A stretch of DNA of 64,000 bases. It comes from Actinoplanes sp. M2I2 (GTDB lineage: Bacteria; Actinomycetota; Actinomycetes; Mycobacteriales; Micromonosporaceae). Positions 30,551 to 41,857 of the stretch are shown here, piece after piece. The number at the start of each line of letters is the position of its first letter. The first letter of the stretch is position 1. The position numbers and the translations under genes are program-made. The notes under the pieces are model-generated. The model was not told where the DNA came from. It saw only the letters and a program-made list of their open reading frames with translations, and ran no database searches. The stretch covers positions 124,001 to 188,000 of the forward strand of contig NZ_JALPVJ010000004.1 in the NCBI RefSeq assembly GCF_023544445.1, written 5' to 3'.

Positions 30551-33533
30551 GTTCCGCATCCTGGGCAAGCTCGCCCTGCTGGTGCTCGTGCCGCTGCTCG
30601 GCGTCGTGGCGCTGAGCGTGCCGATCATCGTCAACCGCGTCCAGGCCGCGACGGACGCCCAGAACACGTCGAACACCGTGGCGCTGGCCGGCCGGGTCGG
30701 CACCGCCGTGCAGGAGCTCCAGGAGGAGCGCCTGCTGTCCGTCGGCTTCCTCTTCGGCCTGGTCGACCAGGCCGACCTGGTGGTGCAGAGCGCCGCCGCC
30801 CGCGATGCCGTGGCCCGCGTGGACGACGACAACGACGTCTCCCGCGAGCTCGCCCGGGCCCTGCGCAACGCGGCCCGGCTCGACAACACCCGGCAGAACG
30901 TGCTGAACCGGGCGATCCTGCCGAACAACCTGGTCACCGAGTTCACGGCCCGGATCACGCCGATCATCAACGGGCTCGCGCTCTCGTCGAGCGCCGACCT
31001 CAAGACCGGTGTCGGACGGCAGCTCTTCGCGCTCGAGCAGGCGCTGCGCAGTGACGACCTGATCAGCCAGGCCTCCGGTTATCTGACCGCGGCCGTGGTC
31101 ACCAAGCAGCCGGGGTTCATCGGCCTGTTCTCGCAGTCGCTGATCCAGCTCCAGCAGGTGATCGCCAACGCGGAGGCGTTCTTCAGCGACAGCCAGTACA
31201 AGCTTTACCTCGGCGCACAGGACGCGTTCTCGTCCCGCGTCGGCAGCCAGTTCCTCCAGCTGGCCGCCACCGACCCGGCCACGGCCATCGGTCAGCTGCA
31301 GATCCAGACCCTGTTCCCCTCGCTGCAGTCCGTGCTCGTCCTGGGCGGCTTCGTCGAGAAGCGCGTCGCCGCCGACGTGGACGCGATCGTGACCAACAAC
31401 CGCGACACCGCCATCCGGGATGCCTTCCTGATCGGTGGCGGCTCGCTGCTGCTGCTGCTCATCGTGATCGCGCTGAGCCTGTTCATGGCCCGCGCGGTAG
31501 CCCGGCCGCTGCGCCGCCTCACCACCTCGGCCGACCGGATCGCCCGCGCCGCCGAGGCCGAGCTCGAGAGGGTGGCCGACGACGACGCCGAGTCGGTCCG
31601 CCCGATCCGCCTCGACCCGGTCGACGTCGAGGCCCAGGACGAGATCGGCGACCTGGCCCGCGCGTTCGACCGGGTCCAGACCACCGCCGTGCGGCTGGTG
31701 GAACGGCAGGTGCTGGGCCGGCGCAACGTGGCCCAGATGTTCGCCCACGTCGGCCGGCGTACGCAGAACCTGGTCGGCCGTCAGCTGGCCCTGATCGACA
31801 ACCTGGAGCGCCGCGAGACCGACAGCGACCGTCTGTCGGAGCTCTACCGCCTCGACCACATGTCCAGCCGTCTGCGCCGGAACGCGTCCAGCCTCGTCGT
31901 CATCTCCGGCGCGGCCGGCGCGGACGAGCACATGGCCCCGCTGCCGCTGCAGGACGTCGTCCGTCTCGCCCTCGGTGAGATCGAGGACTACACCCGGGTG
32001 GACGTGGACGTCCCGGAGGAGATCGTGGTCGTGCCGGCCGTGCTGGCCGACCTCACGCTGCTGCTCGCCGAGCTGATGGAGAACGCGACCGCGTTCTCGC
32101 CGCCGCACACCCGGGTCGTGATCACCGCCAACGAGTTGCGGGGCGGCGCCCGGCTGGCGATCGTCGACCAGGGCCTGGGCATGCCGCCCGAGCGCCTGGC
32201 CGAGGAGAACGCCCGGCTCACCCGCCGCGAGCGACTCGACCTGGCCCCCAGTGAGGTGCTCGGCCTGTTCGTGGTCGGGCGGCTCGCCCGCCGGCACGGC
32301 ATCGAGGTCACCCTGACCGAGACGCCCGGCGGCGGCATCACCGCGTGGGTCGACCTCAACCCGTCGCACCTGATCGCCCGGGTTCTCAGCACCACGGCGC
32401 CGGACGTCCCGCCGTTCCCCTCGATGGTCACGCCGGCCCAGACCAGCTATCACACCTCCGAGTTCGCGCAGGTCATCGCCGGCTCGGCGGCCCGGGCCTC
32501 GGTCCCCGGCAGCCAGCAGCCGTTCGACGCCAACGTGCTCACCCGGGCCACCCAGACCCTCGAGACCGGGCAGTCGTGGAACGCCTTCGCGCCGATCAAG
32601 GCCACCGCCCAGGTGACCGCCGGCCCGGCCGAGACGTACGCCGACCAGCCGGTCTACGACGCGGAGCCGGTCTATTCGCCCGGCCCGGCCTGGCAGCAGC
32701 CGACAGGTTTCCAGCAGCCGACGGGTTTCCAGCAGCCGACGGGCCTCCAGCAGCCCACCAGTTACCAGCAGCCCACCGGTTACCAGCAGCCGACGAATTA
32801 CCAGGAGCCGGTGGCCTTCCAGCAGCCGGTGGCCGCCCCCGACTACGACCTGAACGCCCCGGTCGCCGGCCGGGTTCCGGCGGCGATGCCGGAGCTTCCG
32901 GCGGCCGGCCCGGGCGCGTGGCGCCAGCAGCCGTCCCCGCCGCAGACCACCTGGTCCCAGCCGGTCGACGAGACCCCGGCGCCGGCCCCGGTCGAATGGT
33001 CGCAGCCGGCGGTCGAACCGCCGCCGGCCCGGCCGGCCATCCCGCAGCAGCGTTCGAGCGAAGAGGACTACCGGTACGCCCCCCAGGCCTACCAGCAGCC
33101 GTCCGCGCCCGAGACGCGACCGGCCGAGACCCCGCAGCCCAGCGTGGGCAACACCGGTCCACTGCGTCGCCGGGTGCCGGGCAGTCAGCTGCCGGCCGAG
33201 GGTGGCCGGACGCTGCCGGCCCGGCCCCCGTCCCAGGACGACGCGGTCGCCGCCCGGGCCGCCTTCGACGACTTCGAGGCCGGGGTCAGCCGGGCGCAGT
33301 GGGATGTCGCCGAGACCCAGATGTCCTCGCCTCCGTCAGCCGGGCACGCGCCGCTCGCTCGCCGGGTGCCCGGCGCCACCCTGCCGCTGGACGAGCCCAA
33401 CTACCCCCCGCCGGCCTCGCCGAGCCTGCCCCTGGACCCGGATGAAGCCCGAGCCCTTATGGAACAGTTCGAGTACGGCGTCGCACTCGCGCTGAACGAA
33501 ACGAAGCCACAACCCGAGGGACAACCGCGATGA
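30537..33533 (+). CDS. conservon histidine kinase with nitrate/nitrite-sensor-like domain (CvnA-type)
   Basis: A 998-residue membrane kinase. TM1 is at residues 8-30, an extracytoplasmic NIT-like helical domain extends to about residue 295, and TM2 lies at 297-318. A HAMP region follows, then a phospho-acceptor-like helix (MFAHVGRRTQNLV, near 400) and a HATPase_c domain (N box ELMENATAFSPP near 510, DQGLGMP near 543). The last 370 residues are Pro/Gln-rich and disordered, with QQPTGF/QQPTSY heptad-like repeats at about 718-760. It heads a cvnA-B-C-D gene order known in Streptomyces. GTG 30537. Confidence 0.92.
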   Translation: MLFGKFRILGKLALLVLVPLLGVVALSVPIIVNRVQAATDAQNTSNTVALAGRVGTAVQELQEERLLSVGFLFGLVDQADLVVQSAAARDAVARVDDDNDVSRELARALRNAARLDNTRQNVLNRAILPNNLVTEFTARITPIINGLALSSSADLKTGVGRQLFALEQALRSDDLISQASGYLTAAVVTKQPGFIGLFSQSLIQLQQVIANAEAFFSDSQYKLYLGAQDAFSSRVGSQFLQLAATDPATAIGQLQIQTLFPSLQSVLVLGGFVEKRVAADVDAIVTNNRDTAIRDAFLIGGGSLLLLLIVIALSLFMARAVARPLRRLTTSADRIARAAEAELERVADDDAESVRPIRLDPVDVEAQDEIGDLARAFDRVQTTAVRLVERQVLGRRNVAQMFAHVGRRTQNLVGRQLALIDNLERRETDSDRLSELYRLDHMSSRLRRNASSLVVISGAAGADEHMAPLPLQDVVRLALGEIEDYTRVDVDVPEEIVVVPAVLADLTLLLAELMENATAFSPPHTRVVITANELRGGARLAIVDQGLGMPPERLAEENARLTRRERLDLAPSEVLGLFVVGRLARRHGIEVTLTETPGGGITAWVDLNPSHLIARVLSTTAPDVPPFPSMVTPAQTSYHTSEFAQVIAGSAARASVPGSQQPFDANVLTRATQTLETGQSWNAFAPIKATAQVTAGPAETYADQPVYDAEPVYSPGPAWQQPTGFQQPTGFQQPTGLQQPTSYQQPTGYQQPTNYQEPVAFQQPVAAPDYDLNAPVAGRVPAAMPELPAAGPGAWRQQPSPPQTTWSQPVDETPAPAPVEWSQPAVEPPPARPAIPQQRSSEEDYRYAPQAYQQPSAPETRPAETPQPSVGNTGPLRRRVPGSQLPAEGGRTLPARPPSQDDAVAARAAFDDFEAGVSRAQWDVAETQMSSPPSAGHAPLARRVPGATLPLDEPNYPPPASPSLPLDPDEARALMEQFEYGVALALNETKPQPEGQPR

Positions 33534-34000
33534 CTTCCCCCTACAGCACCGACACCGGCAACGGCCGCGATTACGCCCAGTCCCAGCTGAGCGCCGAGGC
33601 CAAGACGTTCAACTGGCTGCTCGACTCCTTCACCTCGGGCACCGCCGGGGTGATCGAGGCCATCGCGGTGTCGTCCGACGGTCTGCTCATGGCGATGTCG
33701 GCGATCAAGGACCGGCCCAACGCGGAGCGCCTGGCCGCCGTGGTCTCGGGCCTGACCAGCCTGGCCGGCGGCGCGGCGAGCTGGTATCGGCTCGGCTCGC
33801 TCAACCGCGTCATCATCGACATGGCCGACGGATACCTCCTGGTCACCGCGATCAGCGCGGGATCAGTGCTCGGTGTCATCGCGGACCGCTCGGCCAACCT
33901 GGGCACGCTGGCGTACGAGATGACGCTGTTCGCGACGCGCGCCGGCGGCGCGCTGAGCCCGCGCCTGATCGCCGAGTTGAAGAACGCCGTTCAGCAATGA
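33530..34000 (+). CDS. roadblock/LC7-domain protein (CvnB-type)
   Basis: A 156-residue roadblock/LC7 fold (FNWLLDSFTSGTAGVIEAIA, SSDGLLMAMS, GYLLVTAISAGSVLGVIA). Such proteins dimerise and bind the Ras-like GTPase of the conservon. ATGA overlap with the kinase gene. Confidence 0.94.
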   Translation: MTSPYSTDTGNGRDYAQSQLSAEAKTFNWLLDSFTSGTAGVIEAIAVSSDGLLMAMSAIKDRPNAERLAAVVSGLTSLAGGAASWYRLGSLNRVIIDMADGYLLVTAISAGSVLGVIADRSANLGTLAYEMTLFATRAGGALSPRLIAELKNAVQQ

Positions 34001-34458
34001 CCTATCCGGACCCCGACGACCCGGCACACCCGGCTCGGCCGAGTGTCCGCCCGTTCCTGCAGTCCGGCCCGCTTGCGGCCGGCGGCTACCGTCCCGCGCA
34101 CACGGACGAGGAACCGCCGGCCACCGAGCAGACCGCTGCTCTGCGCCCGTTCGTCATCACGTCCGGGCGCACCGACGGCACCGATCCCGACATCGGGATG
34201 GAAACCCAGGTGACCGTCCACCCCGGCGCCGGCCCGGTCCGCCTCTCCCCCGAGATGCGGGCCATCGTGGGCCTGTGCCTGGAACCCGTGTCCGTGGCCG
34301 AGATCTCGGCCCGGCTGCGCCTGCATCTCGGCGTCACGCGCATCCTCGTCGGCGATCTACGGGCCGCCGGCCAACTGGACGTCCATGTGCTGAACAACGA
34401 GACCCCTGACCCCGAAACCATCATGCGAGTGATCCGTGGACTTCGAGCAATCACCTGA
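33997..34458 (+). CDS. DUF742 protein (CvnC-type)
   Basis: A 153-residue protein with the DUF742 winged-helix-like region RLSPEMRAIVGLC, PVSVAEISARLRLHLGVTR and LVGDLRAAGQL. The N-terminus is Pro-rich. Third gene of the conservon; it bridges the kinase or roadblock protein and the GTPase. Overlaps both neighbours. Confidence 0.93.
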   Translation: MTYPDPDDPAHPARPSVRPFLQSGPLAAGGYRPAHTDEEPPATEQTAALRPFVITSGRTDGTDPDIGMETQVTVHPGAGPVRLSPEMRAIVGLCLEPVSVAEISARLRLHLGVTRILVGDLRAAGQLDVHVLNNETPDPETIMRVIRGLRAIT

Positions 34459-35062
34459 CCGCGTCGTCGGCACCGCCGCGGTGGGCACCGGCGGCCGTCC
34501 GAAGAAGGCACCGGTCCCAGTCAAGATCATCGTGGCCGGTGGCTTCGGCGTCGGCAAGACCACCACCGTCGGCGCCATCTCGGAGATCTCGCCGCTGACC
34601 ACCGAGGCCGAGATGACCTCGGCCTCCGTCGGCATCGACGATCCCGGGCAGGCCACGTCCAAGACGACGACGACCATCGCGATGGACTTCGGCGTGCTCA
34701 CGATCGACCAGACGCTGAAGCTGTACATCTTCGGCACGCCCGGGCAGTCGCGTTTCGCCTTCATGTGGGACGACCTGATCAAGGGTGCGCTGGGCGCCCT
34801 GGTCGTGGTCGACACCAACCGGATCGACGACTGCTATCCCGCGGTGGACTACTTCGAGCGGGCCGGGCTGCCGTTCGTGGTCGGCGTCAACACGTTCAAC
34901 GGGCAGATGAGCTACAGCCTCGACGAGGTGCGCTGGGCCCTGGCGGTCCGCGAGGACGTGCCCGTGCTGTCCTTCGATGCCCGTTTTCGCGGGTCGGTCC
35001 GGGACGCGCTTCTGGTCGTCCTGGATCAAGCTCTCGACAAGGCAATCCGGCAGAAGTCGTAG
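34436..35062 (+). CDS. Ras/MglA-like GTPase (CvnD-type)
   Basis: A 208-residue small GTP-binding protein: P-loop GGFGVGKTTT, switch II FGTPGQSRF, the VDTNRIDD region in place of NKxD-like elements, and VNTFNG. It is the output switch of conservons. GTG 34436 overlaps DUF742 by 23 bases. Confidence 0.94.
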   Translation: MDFEQSPDRVVGTAAVGTGGRPKKAPVPVKIIVAGGFGVGKTTTVGAISEISPLTTEAEMTSASVGIDDPGQATSKTTTTIAMDFGVLTIDQTLKLYIFGTPGQSRFAFMWDDLIKGALGALVVVDTNRIDDCYPAVDYFERAGLPFVVGVNTFNGQMSYSLDEVRWALAVREDVPVLSFDARFRGSVRDALLVVLDQALDKAIRQKS

Positions 35063-35170
35063 CACAACCGGCGGCTGATGTGCGGCGGGTCGCTGAGATC
35101 GAGGTTCCCAAATCAGCCTCCGAGCGGGCAGAGTGGTGAACGGCGAGACCCGCTACGGAAGGACGGTCAC

Positions 35171-36421
35171 GTGCGAGGCGGATTGGATGACGCTCTCGAC
35201 AAGCTCGCGCGCCGTGACGAGCTGCGCCGACGAGCGACCGGTGAGGCACCCGGCACCACCCCGGCGGCCGTGACCGAACTGGTCGAGGCGGTCGCGGCGG
35301 TCGTCGCCCGTCATCCCGAGCTGGGGGTGAGCGTGGGCGTCGAGGGCGCGGGCGACCCGCTCCTGCTGCACTTCTATCTGGCCGAGGGTCAGGTGCAGGT
35401 CAACGCCGAGAACGCGGCGGCTCTGGCCCCCGAGCCCAGCGGTCCGCGGCACGCCGATTCCGACCTCGATGCCGACGAGCCGGCCGACCGGCCCTATTCG
35501 GCTGTGCCCCACTCGGCGGTGCCTCACTCATCGGTGCCTCACTCAGCGGTGCCTCACTCGGCGGTGCCCTACTCGGCGGCGCCCGCGCCGTCCGCCGACC
35601 AGATGGGTGGAGACACCCGCCGGCTCAGCCACGACGATCAGGACAGGTTCGGCCCGGCCTCGTTCGGCTACAACTCCCCGCCACCGGCCGAGCCGGCCCA
35701 CTACGCCGATGCGGACACGGCCGAGCGGCGCTACGCCGACTCCGAGACAACCCGGCTGAGCTACGCCGACTCCGACACAACGCGGCGCTACGGCAACTCC
35801 GACCCAACTCAGCCGCGCTACGACGACTCGGAGTCGACCCAGCCGCGCTACGGCAGCTCCGACACCCAGCCGCGCTACGGCGACCCCGACACGACCCAGC
35901 CGCGCTACGGCGATTCCGACACGGCCGAGCGGCGCTACGGCGGGTCGGACGCCCAGGCCCAGGCCCGGGCCGGCGATTCCGGCTACCCCCGGTCCGATCC
36001 CGGCGAGTCCTCGCGTGACCTGGGCGCCCGCCTGCGCGACCTGGGCATGGCCACGAGCGGACAGCCGCCGGCCTATCCGCCGCACCCGTTCGCCGCCACG
36101 CCACCACCCCCGGTCCCGCCGCAGTCGTCGGCCGAGACGATGCCGCCGCAGCCGCGCCCGGCGGTGCCACCCCAGGACGACTCGGCCGGTCCGACCCGTC
36201 GCATCCGCCCCGACCATCACCGTCCGCCGGCCGAGCCGTCCGCGGCCGAGCGCGGCGCTTCGGCGCGCGGACCGGTGCCCGAGCAGCGCGGCATGCCGGC
36301 GCCGCTGCCCCACCCGATCCCGCTGCAGGTGGAGCGGCCGGAGGAGACCGAGATCGCGGCCCGTCGTCTGGCCGCGCTGCTGCGCGACGACCCGTCGCTG
36401 CTTGATCAGCCCCGCAGTTGA
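35171..36421 (+). CDS. repeat-rich hypothetical protein of the conservon
   Basis: A 416-residue protein. A folded N-terminal 80 residues (LDDALDKLARRDELRRRA, VVARHPELGVSVGVEG, LLLHFYLAEGQVQV) precede about 300 residues of low complexity: a VPHSA run and about ten RYGDSDTTQP-like decapeptides, then a Pro-rich stretch. The C-terminal helix EIAARRLAALLRDDPSLL looks ordered. GGAAGGA lies 8 bp before GTG 35171. It is probably part of the conservon operon; no family recognised. The repeats may be expandable linkers. Confidence 0.78.
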   Translation: MRGGLDDALDKLARRDELRRRATGEAPGTTPAAVTELVEAVAAVVARHPELGVSVGVEGAGDPLLLHFYLAEGQVQVNAENAAALAPEPSGPRHADSDLDADEPADRPYSAVPHSAVPHSSVPHSAVPHSAVPYSAAPAPSADQMGGDTRRLSHDDQDRFGPASFGYNSPPPAEPAHYADADTAERRYADSETTRLSYADSDTTRRYGNSDPTQPRYDDSESTQPRYGSSDTQPRYGDPDTTQPRYGDSDTAERRYGGSDAQAQARAGDSGYPRSDPGESSRDLGARLRDLGMATSGQPPAYPPHPFAATPPPPVPPQSSAETMPPQPRPAVPPQDDSAGPTRRIRPDHHRPPAEPSAAERGASARGPVPEQRGMPAPLPHPIPLQVERPEETEIAARRLAALLRDDPSLLDQPRS

Positions 36422-36630
36422 ACGCTGCGTGATGTTCACCTCCGCACGATCAGCGGAGACTTTGCGCCCTAAAAGCCCGATTGAGGCGTCTGGAATGGGC
36501 CTTTCGGCCAGATCCACGCTCCCGCTCTTGAATCACGCTGCGTAACTGAATTAGCTTCCAAGGCGTCCCCACTACGGCGCGTAACCTCGACCGGTTTCGC
36601 GACCCTCCTGCGTACGCCCCGGAGTCGTCG

Positions 36631-37662
36631 ATGTCGCTGCCCGAAGTACACCTGGTCGCCGGAACGGTGGCCGAGGCCGTGCGGCTGGCCCCCGTCGCGC
36701 TCGCCATGCGCGAGCAGGGCCGCCTGGTTCCCGTCCCGGTGGCCACCGGCGACGATCCCGACGCGGTCGGCCAGGCCCTCGCGGCGTTCGGGATCACTCC
36801 CCGGATCACGGTGCCCTCCGGTGACGACCACACCGCGACGATGCGCCGCTTCGACGAGCTCTGGGCCATCCGTACGCCGGGAGCCGTGGTCGTGCGGGAC
36901 GGAGTCGCCCCGGCGCTCGCGGCGTTCTGGCGACGCGTGCCGGTGATGACGATCGACGCCGGGCGCCGTTCGGGCGATCTCGGGTCGGCCTCGGTCCTGG
37001 AGGCCCAGCGACGTCTGCTCGCCCAGGTCACCACCGTGCACCTGGCCGCCACCCCGCTCGCCGCGATGAACCTGCTGGACGAGCGCGTGGTCGCCGGCGA
37101 CACGCTGCTGACCGGGGGCACCGCCCAGGACGCCGCCCAGTTGCTCGCGGCCAAGGTCCTGGCCGCCCCCTCGCGAGGCCGCCGCACGATCGTGCTGGGC
37201 CTGCCGGCCGAGCGGGCCGAGGCGATCGGCCCGGCGCTGCGCTATCTCGGTGGCCGCTATCCCGATCTCGAGGTCGTCCGGGCCGCCGACTTCGCGCCCG
37301 GTCTCGAGTTCGCCACCCTGCTCGCCCAGGCCTACCTGGTGGTCACCGATGACGAGGACCTGGTCGAGGAGTCGCTCGCGGCCTACTGCCCCGTACTGAT
37401 GATCGGCTCCGCCGCCCGGCACGCCGAAGCCCTGCACGCCGGCAGCACCCGGCTGGTCGAGCCCGACCCGGCCGCGATCACCAGTGAGGTGGCCGGGCTG
37501 CTGGAGCACCGGGTGCGCCGCGACGCGATGGCGCTCGGCGGGAACCCGTACGGCGACGGCCTGGCCGCCTACCGCGTCGCGCAGGCCACGGCGGCCCTGC
37601 TGGGGCACGGACAGTTCCCCGACCCGATGCCCGCCAAGCCCACGGCGGGAGTCGCCCGATGA
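36631..37662 (+). CDS. degenerate UDP-GlcNAc 2-epimerase-like (WecB-fold) protein
   Basis: A 343-residue GT-B fold resembling WecB: VHLVAGTVAEAVRLAPVALA, a PGAVVVRDGVAPALAAFW segment, VVTDDEDLVEESLAAYCP and GGNPYGDGLAAYRV. The usual catalytic signatures GTRPE, QGDT and DSGG are altered (AGTVAE, RDGV, DDED), so epimerase activity is doubtful. It overlaps the NTF2-like frame. Confidence 0.72.
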   Translation: MSLPEVHLVAGTVAEAVRLAPVALAMREQGRLVPVPVATGDDPDAVGQALAAFGITPRITVPSGDDHTATMRRFDELWAIRTPGAVVVRDGVAPALAAFWRRVPVMTIDAGRRSGDLGSASVLEAQRRLLAQVTTVHLAATPLAAMNLLDERVVAGDTLLTGGTAQDAAQLLAAKVLAAPSRGRRTIVLGLPAERAEAIGPALRYLGGRYPDLEVVRAADFAPGLEFATLLAQAYLVVTDDEDLVEESLAAYCPVLMIGSAARHAEALHAGSTRLVEPDPAAITSEVAGLLEHRVRRDAMALGGNPYGDGLAAYRVAQATAALLGHGQFPDPMPAKPTAGVAR

Positions 37663-37673
37663 AGGAGAGCGCC

Positions 37674-38024
37674 ATGGACGTCGCCGGTTTCTGGAACAAG
37701 TCGTGGACCAGCGACGACCGGATCGCGGTGCGGCAGCTGCTCGCACCGGACGCCGAGATCGAGTGGAATCTGGACGCCCCGGTCGACGACGAGGAGCTGG
37801 TGCAGGTGCTGCACCGGATCGCCGTCTTCGCCGACGCGGTCACGGTCGTGGGCGAGACCCGGGCCGACGACGGCGCCGCGCTGATCTACGACCTCGAGGC
37901 GCCGTTCGGCACGGTGCGGATGGTGGAGTTCCTGACCGTGGCCGACGGCCGGATCACCGAGGTGCGTCAGGTCTACGACGTGACCGCCACCGACCGGTTC
38001 TTCCCCGGGCTCTACGCCAACTGA
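37674..38024 (+). CDS. NTF2-like/SnoaL-like protein
   Basis: A 116-residue cone-fold protein (FWNKSWTSDDRIAVRQLLAP, EFLTVADGRITEVRQVYD). ATG 37674 is preferred over 37659 because AAGGAG precedes it. Function unknown; it may be a binding or polyketide-cyclase-like protein. Confidence 0.78.
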   Translation: MDVAGFWNKSWTSDDRIAVRQLLAPDAEIEWNLDAPVDDEELVQVLHRIAVFADAVTVVGETRADDGAALIYDLEAPFGTVRMVEFLTVADGRITEVRQVYDVTATDRFFPGLYAN

Positions 38025-38036
38025 GGCGAACGCGTC

Positions 38037-38786
38037 TCAGCCGGCGGTGCGGTCGAGCAGGGCGAAGAGGTTGACCCAGTGCCGCTGCTCGGCCTCGCGG
38101 TCGTACATGGCCGTGTCGGACATGGTGAACCCGTGCGGCGCTCCGGAGTAGACCTCGGACGTGTATTTCACGCCGGCGTCGTCGAGCGCGGTCTCGAGCG
38201 TCCGAATCTGGTCGGCGGTCATCGACGAGTCGTTGTCGGCGTGCGCGAAGTACGCCTCACCGGTGATCGCGCCGACCGCGAGGTGCGGGCTGTCCGGCTG
38301 GTCGGTGGCGAGCCGCCCGGCGTGGAAGGTGGCGACCGCCTTGATCCGGTCCGGGTGCGCCTCGATCGCCCGCAACGCGTTGGTGCCGCCCATGCAGTAG
38401 CCCACGATCACCACCGGCCGGTCGGCCACGCCGTCCTGCGCCGTGAAGAAGTCGAGGTAGCTGCCGGTGTCGGCGGCGACGCGGTCGGCGGTCAGCCCCT
38501 GGATCAGCGGCATCAGCCGGCCGAACGCGGCGCCCCGCTTCTCCTCGTCCTGCAACTCCTCGGACGTGACCAGGGGAGACGGCCCGCCGCGGTAGAGGAT
38601 GTTGGGCGCGAGCACGGCGTAGCCCCGCTCGGCGATCCGCTCGGCCATCTCGGCGATCCGGGGCCGCAGCCCGAAGGCGTCCATGAACATCAGCACGCCG
38701 GGGAACGGCCCGTCACCGTCGGGCCGCACGAGGTAGGCGTCCGCCGCCCCGTCCGTCGTCGGGATCTGCACGGTGGTCGTCTGCAT
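38037..38786 (-). CDS. dienelactone hydrolase family protein
   Basis: A 249-residue alpha/beta hydrolase with Cys nucleophile GYCMGGTNALR, HADND and the catalytic His in SGAPHGFTM. Acts on lactones or esters of unknown identity. Divergent from the TetR gene at 38871, which may regulate it. Confidence 0.9.
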   Translation of the reverse strand: MQTTTVQIPTTDGAADAYLVRPDGDGPFPGVLMFMDAFGLRPRIAEMAERIAERGYAVLAPNILYRGGPSPLVTSEELQDEEKRGAAFGRLMPLIQGLTADRVAADTGSYLDFFTAQDGVADRPVVIVGYCMGGTNALRAIEAHPDRIKAVATFHAGRLATDQPDSPHLAVGAITGEAYFAHADNDSSMTADQIRTLETALDDAGVKYTSEVYSGAPHGFTMSDTAMYDREAEQRHWVNLFALLDRTAG

Positions 38787-38870
38787 GGTTCGCCTCCGGG
38801 GATCGGTCGATCATGGCGACCGTAGCACCAACCGGGGATCCGTCCCCGCTCGCGTCGTACCCTGTCACCC

Positions 38871-39428
38871 ATGGCAGATCGACTGCGCGCCGACGCGCAG
38901 CGTAACCGGGTCGCGCTTCTCGCCGCCGCCCGTGAGGTGTTCGGCGAGCACGGTCTCGACGCCTCCCTCGATGAGATCGCACGCCGGGCCGGGGTCGGCA
39001 ACGCCACGCTGTACCGGCGCTTCCCGACCCGCCGGGACCTGATCGCCGAGGTCTTCGCGGGGCAGATGACCGGGTACGTCGAACTGGCCGAGAACGCCCT
39101 GGCCGAGCCCAACCCGTGGGCCGCCTTCGTGACGTACCTGACCCGGCTCTTCGAGATCCAGGCGTCCGATCGGGGCCTCTCCGAGTTGCTGGTGACCAGC
39201 GGCTTCGACGACGACGACCGGCTCGCCGAGTTGCTCGCGACCGCCCAGCGCGGCGCCACCGAGGTGATCGAGCGGGCGCAGGCGGCCGGCCGGTTGCGCC
39301 CCGACTTCACCCGTCGGGACATCAGCCTGCTGATGCGCGCGAACGCCGGCGTCCTGCGCAGCTCGGCCGACCCGCACGCCTGGCGCCGCCAGCTCAGCCT
39401 GGTGCTGGACGGCCTCGGAGCGCGCTGA
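38871..39428 (+). CDS. TetR-family transcriptional regulator
   Basis: A 185-residue repressor: HTH ASLDEIARRAGVGNATLYRRF, with a ligand-binding C-terminal domain containing RRDISLLMRANAGVL, typical of TetR proteins near dienelactone hydrolases. ATG 38871. The 84-bp divergent gap probably holds its operator. Confidence 0.92.
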   Translation: MADRLRADAQRNRVALLAAAREVFGEHGLDASLDEIARRAGVGNATLYRRFPTRRDLIAEVFAGQMTGYVELAENALAEPNPWAAFVTYLTRLFEIQASDRGLSELLVTSGFDDDDRLAELLATAQRGATEVIERAQAAGRLRPDFTRRDISLLMRANAGVLRSSADPHAWRRQLSLVLDGLGAR

Positions 39429-40025
39429 TCACCGGAAACCCCGGCCGGCCTCGGCCAGCGCCTCGGACACCAGCTCCCACAGGTTGGTGCCGGGCGGCTT
39501 GTCGAGCCAGATGTGCAGCGCCACCCGCAGCGAGGCCAGGAACGCGGCGGAGGTCATCTTCACCCGTATGCCGCCCGGGTCGTCACCGGACCGCGCGGCG
39601 ATCTCGGCCGAGAGCTCGCGCTCGAGCGCGGCGAACGTCTGGACCTGGGCGGCCACCAGCCCCGGCTGGGTGCGCACGAGGCGGCTCTGGGCGACCCAGT
39701 GCGGGTCGAGATCGCCGAGCTTGAGATAGAACTGCTCGGCGGCCGCGGTGAGCGCCGCCCACGGCGCCTCGCCCGGCGGGCGCGCCCGCACCTGCTCGAT
39801 CAGCAGGTGGATGCGCTGGTAGTCCCCGTACAGCAGGGCTTCTTCCTTGCTGCCGAAGTAGTTCGAGAACGTCCGCCGGGACACCCCGGCCTCGTCGGCG
39901 ATGGCCTCGACGGTGACGCGGTCCGGGCCGTGCTCGATTGCCAGGCGCATGGCCGCGGCGTGCAGGGACTGCCGGGTGGCGGCCTTTTTGCGCTCACGGA
40001 GTCCGGGCTCGGCGGTGGTGCTCAT
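39429..40025 (-). CDS. TetR-family regulator of the adjacent MFS exporter
   Basis: A 198-residue regulator; HTH VTVEAIADEAGVSRRTFSNYF. M27 of the open frame (ATG 40025, MSTTAEPGLRERK) is the natural TetR start; the upstream part is intergenic. Divergent from the MFS gene with palindromic DNA between. Confidence 0.92.
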   Translation of the reverse strand: MSTTAEPGLRERKKAATRQSLHAAAMRLAIEHGPDRVTVEAIADEAGVSRRTFSNYFGSKEEALLYGDYQRIHLLIEQVRARPPGEAPWAALTAAAEQFYLKLGDLDPHWVAQSRLVRTQPGLVAAQVQTFAALERELSAEIAARSGDDPGGIRVKMTSAAFLASLRVALHIWLDKPPGTNLWELVSEALAEAGRGFR

Positions 40026-40096
40026 GGGTTGAGCGTACCGGCGTGTGATTCCCTTCTCAAAGTGCAAACTTGCGCAATGAGAAGCGTTCGCCGATA

Positions 40097-40111
40097 GTTG
40101 CATGAGGCAAC
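40097..40111. promoter_or_regulatory. TetR operator candidate upstream of MFS gene
   Basis: GTTGC-ATGAG-GCAAC palindrome in the divergent gap. It is flanked by a wider inverted pair, TGAGAAGCG and CTTCTCGCA. Confidence 0.5.
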
Positions 40112-40144
40112 CACTTCTCGCATCACCACGATGGAGGCTGCGCG

Positions 40145-41857
<1,713 letters not shown>

